From an uncultured Oscillibacter sp. (lineage in GTDB: Bacteria > Bacillota > Clostridia > Oscillospirales > Oscillospiraceae), in contig UQUC01000023.1 of NCBI GenBank assembly GCA_900544105.1, positions 1 to 25,925 of the forward strand: DNA of 25,925 nucleotides, given 5' to 3'. Both the position numbers and the translations under genes were made by a program. The stretch's first letter is position 1; the number at the start of each line of letters is the position of its first letter. Below, piece after piece: positions 13,460 to 20,842 of this stretch. Below the pieces are notes generated by a model. The model searched no databases, was not told the DNA's origin, and saw only the letters and a list, made by a program, of their open reading frames with translations.

Positions 13460-14911
13460 ATGGATATCACAGATAAACTCAATATGACGATGCTCTGCGA
13501 TTTTTACGAATTGACCATGGGAAATGGTTATCTGGAAGCGGGGCTGAAGGATCGGATCACCTATTTCGACATCTTTTTCCGTGATGTTCCAGACCACGGC
13601 GGCTATGCCATCTGCGCCGGTCTGGAGCGGATCATCGCCTATATTCAGGATCTGCATTTTTCTGAGGAGGACATTGAATATCTTCGGAGCAAAGATCTGT
13701 TTTCTGAGCGATTCCTGGACTATCTCCGCGATTTCAAATTCACGGGTGACGTCTGGGCTATCCCGGAGGGCACTCCCATCTTCCCCCGGGAGCCGATCAT
13801 CACTGTCCGGGCTCCGGCTATTCAGGCGCAGCTGGTGGAGACCTTCCTGCTGCTGATCTTCAACCACCAGAGCCTTGTGGCCACCAAGACCAACCGCATT
13901 GTTCGGGCGGCAGAGGGCCGCGTGATCCTGGAGTTCGGTTCCCGCCGTGCCCAGGGTACGGACGCCGCGATCTCCGGCGCTCGGGCTGCCTATATCGGCG
14001 GCTGCGCTGGTACGGCCTGCACCATCTCCGATCAGCTTTTCGGCGTTCCCGCCGGCGGCACCATGGCCCACGCCTGGGTGCAGATGTTCGACTCGGAGTA
14101 TGAGGCCTTCAAGACCTACTGTGAGGTGTTCCCCACCAACGCCACGCTGCTGGTGGACACCTACAATACCCTGAAATCCGGTGTTCCCAACGCTATCAAG
14201 GCCTTCAATGAGGTGCTGCGGCCCAAGGGGATTACCAAGTGCGCCATCCGTCTGGATTCCGGCGACATCGCCTATCTCACCCGGGAGGCCCGGCAGATGC
14301 TGGATGAGGCGGGCTGGGAGAGCTGCAAGATCTCCGCGTCCAACTCCCTGGATGAGTACATCATTCAGGATATCCTTCGCCAGGGGGCTAAGGTGGACCT
14401 CTTTGGTGTGGGTGAGCGGATGATCACCTCCAAGAGCGACCCGGTGTTCGGCGGTGTCTATAAGCTGGCGGCCATTGAGAAAGAGGACGGCACCATCGTG
14501 CCGAAGATCAAGATCAGCGAAAACGTGGGCAAGATCACCAACCCCCATTTCAAGAAGGTCTACCGGATCTTTGACAAGGCCACCGGCAAGGCGGAGGCGG
14601 ACTACATCACCGTGTGGGATGAAGTGATCGAGGAGGGTCAACCTCTGGAACTGTTCGATCCGGATGCCACCTGGAAGCGGCGGACCTACACGGACTATAC
14701 CATCAAGCCTCTCCAGGAGAAGATCTTTGACCATGGCGAGCTGGTGTATCAGCAGCCCACGCTGCCGGAGATCCAGAAGTACTGCCGGGAGCAGATCGAT
14801 ACCCTGTGGGACGAGGTAAAGCGTTTTGAGAATCCCCACAACTACTATGTGGACCTGAGCCAGAAGCTCTGGGACATCAAGCAGGATCTGCTGCGTAAGA
14901 ATTACCGCTGA
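13460..14911 (+). CDS. pncB: Nicotinate phosphoribosyltransferase
   Basis: This 483-aa enzyme joins nicotinate to phosphoribosyl pyrophosphate to make nicotinate mononucleotide, the salvage entry to NAD. Recognisable family segments are MTMLCDFYELTMGNGYLEAG near the start, EFGSRRAQGTDAAI, the GTMAHAWVQMF loop, VDTYNTLKSGVPNAIKAF, IRLDSGDIAYLTREAR and the PRPP-site region ISASNSLDEY to GVGERMITS. Length is typical of the Gram-positive form. The ATG at 13460 follows AAGGAG with a normal gap. It has its own promoter and terminator and stands opposite the pantothenate kinase gene, so two cofactor-salvage genes leave one intergenic region in opposite directions. Confidence 0.97.
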   Translation: MDITDKLNMTMLCDFYELTMGNGYLEAGLKDRITYFDIFFRDVPDHGGYAICAGLERIIAYIQDLHFSEEDIEYLRSKDLFSERFLDYLRDFKFTGDVWAIPEGTPIFPREPIITVRAPAIQAQLVETFLLLIFNHQSLVATKTNRIVRAAEGRVILEFGSRRAQGTDAAISGARAAYIGGCAGTACTISDQLFGVPAGGTMAHAWVQMFDSEYEAFKTYCEVFPTNATLLVDTYNTLKSGVPNAIKAFNEVLRPKGITKCAIRLDSGDIAYLTREARQMLDEAGWESCKISASNSLDEYIIQDILRQGAKVDLFGVGERMITSKSDPVFGGVYKLAAIEKEDGTIVPKIKISENVGKITNPHFKKVYRIFDKATGKAEADYITVWDEVIEEGQPLELFDPDATWKRRTYTDYTIKPLQEKIFDHGELVYQQPTLPEIQKYCREQIDTLWDEVKRFENPHNYYVDLSQKLWDIKQDLLRKNYR

Positions 14912-14914
14912 ATG

Positions 14915-14950
14915 AAAAGCGCATGGCTGGAATGGCCATGCGCTTTTTTC
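14915..14950 (+). terminator. Terminator of pncB
   Basis: AAAAGCGCATGGC at 14915-14927 pairs perfectly with GCCATGCGCTTTT at 14935-14947 around a 7-nt loop, followed by more T, three bases after the pncB stop. Confidence 0.9.
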
Positions 14951-14958
14951 AAATATAG

Positions 14959-14987
14959 TTGAAGATTGCCGGTTGTGTTGCTATAAT
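14959..14987 (+). promoter_or_regulatory. Sigma-A-type promoter for the cls-ttcA pair
   Basis: TTGAAG at 14959-14964 and a perfect TATAAT at 14982-14987 are 17 bp apart, starting just after the pncB terminator. The leader would be about 30 nt. Confidence 0.75.
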
Positions 14988-15024
14988 TATCATAGAAAAT
15001 TATTTGAATCCGGGAGGTGACGGT

Positions 15025-16587
15025 ATGGGCAGAATGTCCCATAGGAATCAGGAGCGCACGGAGCGGCGGATCTCCGCCGCGGCCAGTCTGATGCTCTGCG
15101 CCCTGACGGTGTTGGCGCAGATCGCGGTGACCCTTTTGCTGACCCGTTTCCTGAAAGAAAAGGCCAGCTTTGTGTACGGATTTCTCCAGCTGATCGGCGC
15201 GGTGGTGGCCATTCGGGTTTACCAACGCAGCGGCAGCCCGTCCTATAAGCTGAGCTGGATGTGCTTACTGTTGATCGTGCCAGTGGCAGGTATGCTCCTG
15301 TTCTGTCTGTGGGGTGGCACGCATCAGGCCAAGCAGCTGAGCCTGAAGCCGGTGCCGCCGATCCCCCAGCGGGAGAGCGCAAAAATGCTCAGCGACCTGA
15401 ATCAGGCCGCCCTGACACGCCGCAGTCCTGCCTGGGGCCGCTTGGCCGCCTATCTCCAGAAGCGGCAATTCTGGCTGTACCGCAATACGGACGCTGCCTA
15501 TTTCGGAGAGGGAGAGTCCTTCTTCCGGGATCTGGTGGAGCATCTGCGGCAGGCGGAGACCTATATCTTCATGGAGTATTATATTTTGGCGGAGGGGACT
15601 GTCTGGGACGAGATCTTCGCCGTATTGAAAGAACGAGCCGCCGCCGGGGTGGAGATCCACCTGATCATCGACGATTTCGGCACCTTGACCCGTCTGTCCG
15701 ACGGGACGCTGCAAGCCATCAAAGACGCGGGGATCGAGGTGGAGATCTTCAACCCCGTCCACCGGTATATCAACCGCCTGTACTTCAATTACCGTGACCA
15801 CCGGAAGATCACTGTTATCGACGGTTATGTGGCCTACGTCGGCGGTATCAACATCGGAGACGAGTACGCCAACCGGATCGAGCGCTTCGGCTACTGGAAG
15901 GACAGCACCGTTCGCCTGACGGGGGATGGGGCATGGGGCTTTGCTGTGCAGTTCATGCAGATGTGGAAGATGCTGGGCCGCCATTTCCCCAACGAGGACG
16001 ATTACTACCGCTCCCGCCGGGAAGGTCCGGCGGTGGAGGGCTTCTGCCAGCCCTTTGAGGATGGGCCGCTGAATAACCCGGACAATCCGGTGGAGGCTGT
16101 ATATCTTCAGCTCATCGCCTCCGCTAAACGGATGCTGTATATCACCACACCGTATTACGCCGTGGAGGAATCCATCCAGGAGGCGCTGTGCATCGCGGCG
16201 GACGCCGGGGTGGATGTGCGGCTGATGATCCCTGCTATCCCGGATAAAAAACTGGTGTATCTGGTGGCGGAGACCTACTGGGGCGATCTGCTGCGCCACG
16301 GCGTCAAGATCTACAAGTATACCCCCGGCTTTGTCCATGCAAAAAGCGTCATGGCGGACCGGGAAGCGGCCTTGATCGGCAGCACCAATATGGACTACCG
16401 CAGCTTCCAGCTTCACTATGAGGACGCGGTGATGCTCTACCATATGCCGGTGATCGAGGAGCTTTTGGAGGATATGGACCGCATCGCAGAGGACAGCCAG
16501 CTTTATACGCTGGAGGACTGGGAGAACCGCCCGTGGCTCCGGCGGATGACGGCGTCCATTTTGAAATTAGGGGCCATCTGGCTGTAA
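15025..16587 (+). CDS. cls: Cardiolipin synthase (phospholipase D superfamily)
   Basis: This 520-aa membrane enzyme condenses two phosphatidylglycerol molecules to cardiolipin and glycerol. The N-terminus has two or three hydrophobic spans (about 12-40, 50-66 and 76-96), as usual for bacterial Cls. Two HKD motifs mark the active site: H259-x-K261 in HRKITVIDGYVAYVGG, and H438-x-K in HAKSVMADREAALIGSTN. Both have the full H-x-K-x4-D pattern. Length fits the family. The ATG at 15025 follows GGGAGGTGA. It is the first gene of a pair; the next gene starts 22 bp after its stop. Confidence 0.95.
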   Translation: MGRMSHRNQERTERRISAAASLMLCALTVLAQIAVTLLLTRFLKEKASFVYGFLQLIGAVVAIRVYQRSGSPSYKLSWMCLLLIVPVAGMLLFCLWGGTHQAKQLSLKPVPPIPQRESAKMLSDLNQAALTRRSPAWGRLAAYLQKRQFWLYRNTDAAYFGEGESFFRDLVEHLRQAETYIFMEYYILAEGTVWDEIFAVLKERAAAGVEIHLIIDDFGTLTRLSDGTLQAIKDAGIEVEIFNPVHRYINRLYFNYRDHRKITVIDGYVAYVGGINIGDEYANRIERFGYWKDSTVRLTGDGAWGFAVQFMQMWKMLGRHFPNEDDYYRSRREGPAVEGFCQPFEDGPLNNPDNPVEAVYLQLIASAKRMLYITTPYYAVEESIQEALCIAADAGVDVRLMIPAIPDKKLVYLVAETYWGDLLRHGVKIYKYTPGFVHAKSVMADREAALIGSTNMDYRSFQLHYEDAVMLYHMPVIEELLEDMDRIAEDSQLYTLEDWENRPWLRRMTASILKLGAIWL

Positions 16588-16609
16588 CAGTAAGAGAGGA
16601 TCAAAACGT

Positions 16610-17503
16610 ATGTCCCGGGAACTGACACCGCAGGAGACTGCCGAGCGCAGTCTCATCAAAACCTATCGCAAATCCATCTGGAATCCCTTTATCGCCGCCG
16701 TGAAGCGGTATGAGCTGATCGAGCCAGAGGACAGGATCGCCGTGTGCATCTCCGGCGGCAAGGATTCCGTGATCCTGGCCAAGCTGATGCAGGAATTGCA
16801 GCGTCATACCTCCCAGCCCTTTGAGCTGGTTTTTATGGTGATGGATCCCGGCTACAAGCCGGAAAATCGAAAACTCATCGAGGATAACGCCGCCCTGCTG
16901 GGGATCCCCATCACGATTTTCGACAGCGACATTTTCGATGTCACCGTCAGCGTGGAGAAGAACCCCTGCTATCTCTGCGCCCGGATGCGCCGTGGCTTCC
17001 TGTATGCCAAGGCTCAGGAGCTGGGATGCAACAAGATCGCGCTGGGCCACCATTTTTCCGATGTCATCGAGACCACCGTCATGGGCCTGTTCTACGGCGG
17101 ACAGCTTCAGGCCATGCCCCCCAAGCTCCGCAGCAAGAATTTTCCCGGCATGGAGCTGATCCGGCCCCTGTACTGCGTCCACGAGGACGCTATCATCGCA
17201 TGGAAGAACTACAACCACCTGCAATTCCTCCAGTGTGCCTGCCGGTTTACGGAGGAGCGGGAGGCGGCGGGGGACGGCGTGGGGCGCAGCAAGCGGCAGG
17301 AGATCAAATTCCTGCTGCGGGAGCTGAAAAAGACGAATCCCAACATCGAAAAGAGTATTTTTCAGGGGATCAACGGCTTGCAGCTGGACACCTTCCCCGG
17401 CTTTAAGCACCGCGGCGTGTTCCACTCCTTCCCGGAGCTGTACAACCACCCGGATTGGTTTGCCGGAGAGACGAAAACGGAAGAAATTTCGGAAGAACTT
17501 TAA
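16610..17503 (+). CDS. ttcA: TtcA-like tRNA 2-thiocytidine synthetase (PP-loop ATPase)
   Basis: This 297-aa protein belongs to the TtcA branch of N-type ATP pyrophosphatases, which put sulfur on cytidine 32 of tRNA. The PP-loop SGGKDS is at 48-53. Cys ligands for the iron-sulfur cluster are C120 and C123 (NPCYLCARMRRG), and a third lies in QCACRF (C209 or C211), as in TtcA. The family block GHHFSDVIETTVMGLFYGGQ follows the second motif. Length is close to the enterobacterial enzyme. The ATG follows GAGAGGA. It is probably co-transcribed with cls. Clostridial relatives may act on other tRNA positions, so the substrate is inferred. Confidence 0.85.
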   Translation: MSRELTPQETAERSLIKTYRKSIWNPFIAAVKRYELIEPEDRIAVCISGGKDSVILAKLMQELQRHTSQPFELVFMVMDPGYKPENRKLIEDNAALLGIPITIFDSDIFDVTVSVEKNPCYLCARMRRGFLYAKAQELGCNKIALGHHFSDVIETTVMGLFYGGQLQAMPPKLRSKNFPGMELIRPLYCVHEDAIIAWKNYNHLQFLQCACRFTEEREAAGDGVGRSKRQEIKFLLRELKKTNPNIEKSIFQGINGLQLDTFPGFKHRGVFHSFPELYNHPDWFAGETKTEEISEEL

Positions 17504-17511
17504 AATAATCC

Positions 17512-17540
17512 TTGCAATTTGACAGATTCTATGGTATCCT
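17512..17540 (+). promoter_or_regulatory. Sigma-A-type promoter for rplS
   Basis: TTGCAA at 17512-17517 and TATCCT at 17535-17540 are 17 bp apart, and TGG before the -10 gives an extended -10. An alternative -35 (TTGACA, 17519-17524) has no good partner. Confidence 0.6.
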
Positions 17541-17544
17541 ATCA

Positions 17545-17642
17545 TGGCTTACAAAGGGCGGTCCTCTGTCGTGCGCTGGCTGAAAGTGTGCCAAAGCGCA
17601 TAAAAAGCGGCATGAACGCCTATTAACAGGAGGAAAAAATCC
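17545..17642 (+). promoter_or_regulatory. Putative ribosomal protein L19 leader
   Basis: The roughly 95-nt leader before rplS can form a stem from TGCGC-T-GGC and GCC-AAA-GCGCA (about 17570-17597). A weaker outer pairing joins GGGCG near 17556 to CGCCT near 17617. L19 leaders that control rplS are known in Firmicutes. Whether this one matches that family needs a covariance search. Confidence 0.35.
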
Positions 17643-17984
17643 ATGGATCTCATCAAGGAACTGAACAAAGAAGCCCTGCAGAAGGAAACCGCCAACGTTC
17701 AGGTGGGCGACACCGTTCGCGTACACGTGAAGGTTAAGGAAGGCTCTCGCGAGCGTATCCAGGTGTTTGAGGGCACCGTCATTGCCAAGAAGCATGGCGG
17801 CATTGAGGAAACCGTCACCGTCCGCCGTGTTTCTTACGGCATCGGCGTTGAGAAGGTGTTCCCCGTCCATTCTCCTTCCATCGACCACTTTGAGGTCGTC
17901 CGTAACGGTAAGGTCCGTCGCGCCAAGCTGTACTATCTGCGTGGCCGCGTGGGTAAGGGCGCCAAGGTCAAGGAGAAGCTGTAA
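17643..17984 (+). CDS. rplS: 50S ribosomal protein L19
   Basis: This 113-aa protein is L19, which lies at the 30S-50S interface. The family pattern is clear along its whole length: VGDTVRVHVKVKEGSRERIQ, VFEGTVIAKKHGGI, TVRRVSYGIGVEKVFPVHSP and KVRRAKLYYLRGRVGKGAKV. Length is normal. The ATG follows AGGAGG. It has its own promoter and terminator and comes before lepB, as in related bacteria where rplS, lepB and rbgA are neighbours. Confidence 0.98.
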   Translation: MDLIKELNKEALQKETANVQVGDTVRVHVKVKEGSRERIQVFEGTVIAKKHGGIEETVTVRRVSYGIGVEKVFPVHSPSIDHFEVVRNGKVRRAKLYYLRGRVGKGAKVKEKL

Positions 17985-18003
17985 TCAGCTTTCAGTTGAG
18001 CAG

Positions 18004-18033
18004 AAAAAGAGAGGCGAAAGCCTCTCTTTTTTT
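18004..18033 (+). terminator. Terminator of rplS
   Basis: AAAAAGAGAGGC at 18004-18015, a GAAA tetraloop and GCCTCTCTTTTT at 18020-18031 form a perfect 12-bp stem with a T-run, about 20 bases after the stop. Confidence 0.9.
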
Positions 18034-18056
18034 GTTATAAAAATCTGACGCAGACC

Positions 18057-18085
18057 TTGTGACGCTGGGCTTTTTTTGATATACT
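18057..18085 (+). promoter_or_regulatory. Sigma-A-type promoter for the lepB operon
   Basis: TTGTGA at 18057-18062 and TATACT at 18080-18085 are 17 bp apart, located between the rplS terminator and lepB. It probably drives the seven genes from 18133 to 23059. Confidence 0.7.
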
Positions 18086-18132
18086 ATTCCAATAATGCGT
18101 AATTGGCCTTATGGTCTGAAAGGAAGAGTTTG

Positions 18133-18720
18133 ATGCAGGAACAGGAAAAGCAGATGGCGAAGGGCCGGGACCTGTATGAATGGGTGCAGTCATTGGTTGG
18201 CTCCGTGTTGATCGTGGTGGCCATTTTCACCTTTGTGATCCGTATGATGGGAGTGGACGGCCACTCCATGCTTAATACCTTGCAGCACGGGGATCGCCTG
18301 CTGGTGGTCAACTCCTTGCTGTACCATGACTACAAGTATGGCGATATCGTGATCCTGCGGAAAGACGGCGTGTTTGACGATGATCCCATCGTCAAACGGG
18401 TGATCGCCGTGGAGGGTCAGACGGTGGACATCGATTTTACCGAGGGCATCGTCTATGTGGACGGCGAAGTTCTGGAGGAGGATTACATCCGGGAGCCGAC
18501 CCACATCGCTGAGGGCACCGAGTTTCCCCTGACGGTGCCGGAGGGATCCATCTTTGTCATGGGTGACAACCGCAACGGATCCAGCGACAGCCGGGACTAC
18601 CGGCTGGGCACAGTGGACACCCGGTATGTCATCGGCAAGGCGGCCTTTTTGATTTTCCCCGGTCCGGACTATGAGACGGAGAAGCGGGACTTTAAACGGA
18701 TCGGAGTGATTTGGTCATGA
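18133..18720 (+). CDS. lepB: Type I signal peptidase
   Basis: This 195-aa membrane protease removes signal peptides from exported proteins. One N-terminal span (about 20-39) anchors it with the active domain outside. The catalytic Ser45 is in GHSML and the general base Lys88 in VKRVIAVEGQ. The conserved box GDNRNGSSDSRDYRLG is near the C-terminus. The length fits the Gram-positive SipS type. I chose the ATG at 18133 behind AAAGGAAGAG; an in-frame TTG at 18103 would precede that site. It overlaps the next gene by 4 bp (ATGA), so the two are coupled. Confidence 0.95.
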   Translation: MQEQEKQMAKGRDLYEWVQSLVGSVLIVVAIFTFVIRMMGVDGHSMLNTLQHGDRLLVVNSLLYHDYKYGDIVILRKDGVFDDDPIVKRVIAVEGQTVDIDFTEGIVYVDGEVLEEDYIREPTHIAEGTEFPLTVPEGSIFVMGDNRNGSSDSRDYRLGTVDTRYVIGKAAFLIFPGPDYETEKRDFKRIGVIWS

Positions 18721-19586
18721 ATATTCAATGGTATCCCGGCCACATGACAAAGACCCGGCGGATGATCGCCGAGCAGATCAAGAATGTGGACGCGGTGTGC
18801 GAGATCTTAGACGCCCGGATCCCGGTTTCCAGCCGGAACCCGGATGTGGATGAGCTGACGGCGGGAAAGCCTCGCATGGTGGTGCTGAACCGCGTGGATC
18901 AAGCGGACCCGGAGGGGACGAAGCGCTGGGCGGAGCATTTCCGGGCCAAGGGCTACGCCGTGCTGGAATCTGACGCCAAAAGCGGCGTGGGCACGGCGAA
19001 ATTCGCCGGAGCTGTCCGGGAATTACTGGCGGACAAGCTCCGCGCCTATGCGGAAAAGGGCATGACCGGCCGGGTAGTGCGGGTTATGATCCTGGGTATC
19101 CCCAATGTGGGCAAGTCCACCTTCATCAATAAGGTAGCAGGCCGCAAAACCGCCAAGACGGAGGACCGTCCCGGCGTTACCCGCTCTAAGCAGTGGGTGC
19201 CTATCGATCGAAATTTAGAATTGCTGGATACACCGGGCATCCTCTGGCCGAAGTTTGACGATCAGAGCGTGGGCATGAATCTGGCCTACACCGGCGCCGT
19301 GAAGGACGATATTTTAGACGTGGAGACTTTGGGCTGTCACCTGATGGCGTATCTGGGGGAGCACTATCCCGACGCCCTGAAAACTGCCTATAAGCTGTCC
19401 ACTCTACCGGAACGGGATGCGGAGGAAAATGACATATCCTACGGCTACCGCCTGCTGGAAGCGGCAGGGAAGAAGCGGGGCTTTCTGATCTCCGGCGGCG
19501 AGGTGGATACGGAGCGCATGGCAAAGATCCTGCTGGACGAGTTCCGCTCCGCCAAGCTGGGACGCTTTACGCTGGAGCTGCCTTGA
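18717..19586 (+). CDS. rbgA: Ribosome biogenesis GTPase YlqF/RbgA
   Basis: This 289-aa circularly permuted GTPase acts in late assembly of the 50S subunit. Motif order is permuted as expected: G4 (NRVD at 58-61), G5 (ESDAKSGVG), G1 (GIPNVGKST), G2/switch (GVTRSKQW) and G3 (DTPG). The N-terminus MNIQWYPGHMTKTRRMI is a strong family mark. G4 has Arg in the place of the usual Lys of NKxD. The ATG at 18717 overlaps the lepB stop; a TTG six bases earlier is in frame but less likely. Its place between lepB and rnhB is the normal Firmicutes order. Confidence 0.95.
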   Translation: MNIQWYPGHMTKTRRMIAEQIKNVDAVCEILDARIPVSSRNPDVDELTAGKPRMVVLNRVDQADPEGTKRWAEHFRAKGYAVLESDAKSGVGTAKFAGAVRELLADKLRAYAEKGMTGRVVRVMILGIPNVGKSTFINKVAGRKTAKTEDRPGVTRSKQWVPIDRNLELLDTPGILWPKFDDQSVGMNLAYTGAVKDDILDVETLGCHLMAYLGEHYPDALKTAYKLSTLPERDAEENDISYGYRLLEAAGKKRGFLISGGEVDTERMAKILLDEFRSAKLGRFTLELP

Positions 19587-19603
19587 CGAAAGGAGAAACG
19601 CTG

Positions 19604-19843
19604 ATGGACTGCCCATTATGCGGAAAAGAAATGCGCCGTGGTCAGGCGGCTTACGTTCCCACCGGCGGCCTGTATTTCCTGCCGCCGGGAGAGACGCTGC
19701 CGTTGATGATCACACGGCGTGGGATCGAGGACAGAGGCGGCATTGTGTTGGATATGTGCAGCAGTCTGGGCTGGCTCAGGAAACCGGGCGCACTCCCAGC
19801 GTATATTTGCGAAAATTGCCGTAAAATGATCGTGGAGTATTGA
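19604..19843 (+). CDS. Small zinc-ribbon protein (resembles DUF6487)
   Basis: This is a 79-aa protein with two Cys pairs, CPLC at the start (MDCPLCGKEMRRG) and CENC near the end (YICENCRKMIVEY), likely to bind one zinc. The middle is hydrophobic but has no clear membrane span. The pattern with the ending C-x2-C-R-K-x-I-x-x-Y recalls the DUF6487 family, though I give this from memory. The ATG follows AAAGGAG, 17 bp after rbgA, and the stop is one base before rnhB, so it belongs to the operon. Function unknown. Confidence 0.75.
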   Translation: MDCPLCGKEMRRGQAAYVPTGGLYFLPPGETLPLMITRRGIEDRGGIVLDMCSSLGWLRKPGALPAYICENCRKMIVEY

Positions 19844-19844
19844 T

Positions 19845-20471
19845 ATGGAACTTTGGGACTATGAACGTCAGGCGTGGAGCAGCGGGGCGGAGACCGTCTG
19901 CGGCGTGGACGAGGCCGGGGCCGGCCCTCTGATGGGGCCGGTGTACGCGGCGGCGGTGATCCTGCCGAGAGAATTGGACATCCCCGGCCTGAATGACTCC
20001 AAAAAGCTGACGGAGAAAAAGCGGGAAGCCCTGTACGAAGTCATCACCACTCAGGCGGTTTCCTGGAGCGTGACCCGTGTGGAGGCGTGGGAGATCGACG
20101 AGATGGACATTCTCAACGCCCGGATGCTGGCCATGCAGCGGGCCATTGAGGGCCTGTCCGTCCGACCGGATACGGCTTTCATCGACGGCAATCGGGACCA
20201 CGGCAGCCGGTATGCCATCGAGATGCCCCATCAGCTCATCGTAGGCGGGGACGGCAAAAGCGCCTCCATCGCGGCGGCGTCCATTCTGGCGAAGGTCAGC
20301 CGGGACCGGTATGTGTCGGGAGAGCTGGACGCAAAATATCCCCAGTACCAGTTCGCTAAGCATAAGGGATACGGTACGAAGCTGCACTATGAACTGCTGG
20401 ACCAGTACGGCCCCTGCCCGGAGCACCGGCGCAGCTTTTTGAAAAAGTGGGAGGCCAAACGCCATGGGTAA
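19845..20471 (+). CDS. rnhB: Ribonuclease HII
   Basis: This 208-aa enzyme cuts RNA in RNA-DNA hybrids and at single ribonucleotides in DNA. Metal ligands are D22 and E23 (GVDEAG), D114 (FIDGN) and D136 (GGDGKSASIAAASILAKVSRD region). The C-terminal block HKGYGTKLHYELLDQYGP is characteristic. The Gly-Arg-Gly motif after the DEAG is changed to Gly-Ala-Gly (GAGPLMGP). Everything else is normal, including length. The start follows GTGGAG near the end of the previous gene. It overlaps yraN by 8 bp. Confidence 0.96.
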   Translation: MELWDYERQAWSSGAETVCGVDEAGAGPLMGPVYAAAVILPRELDIPGLNDSKKLTEKKREALYEVITTQAVSWSVTRVEAWEIDEMDILNARMLAMQRAIEGLSVRPDTAFIDGNRDHGSRYAIEMPHQLIVGGDGKSASIAAASILAKVSRDRYVSGELDAKYPQYQFAKHKGYGTKLHYELLDQYGPCPEHRRSFLKKWEAKRHG

Positions 20472-20820
20472 GACCCAGAGCGCCGGGAACCGGGGCGAGG
20501 CGGCGGTGGCCCGCTATCTGCGGCAGAAGGGCTACACGCTGCTGGAAAGTCAGTGGCGCTGCCGGTTTGGTGAATTAGACTTAGTGGCAAAGAACAAGCA
20601 GGGGACCCTCTGCATCGTGGAGGTCAAGCTTCGGGGGAGCGGCTCCATCGCCCTGCCCCGTGAGTTTGTGGACGGCCGCAAGCAGCAGCGGCTCCGCAGT
20701 GCCGCGGAGCTGTATCTGGCGGCGAACGAGCTGGACGTACCGGTCCGGTTCGACGTGGCGGAGGTTTATGACGAGGGCGGCAGCCTTCGCATTTCCTATA
20801 TCGAAAACGCATTTATGTAG
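20464..20820 (+). CDS. yraN: YraN family (UPF0102) nuclease-fold protein
   Basis: This 118-aa protein of the YraN family has a PD-(D/E)xK nuclease-like fold. The core is visible as GNRGEAAVARYLRQKGY, GELDLVAK and IVEVKLR, with the acid and Lys of the fold. Its biochemical role is not established. It commonly follows rnhB, as here, and its ATG lies inside the last codons of rnhB (8-bp overlap). Confidence 0.92.
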   Translation: MGKTQSAGNRGEAAVARYLRQKGYTLLESQWRCRFGELDLVAKNKQGTLCIVEVKLRGSGSIALPREFVDGRKQQRLRSAAELYLAANELDVPVRFDVAEVYDEGGSLRISYIENAFM

Positions 20821-20842
20821 CCTCATGAAGGAGGAGACCGAT

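Noticed and set aside
15265..16443. Minus-strand frame opposite cls
   Set aside because: Both HKD motifs are on the plus strand; no motif was seen on the other.
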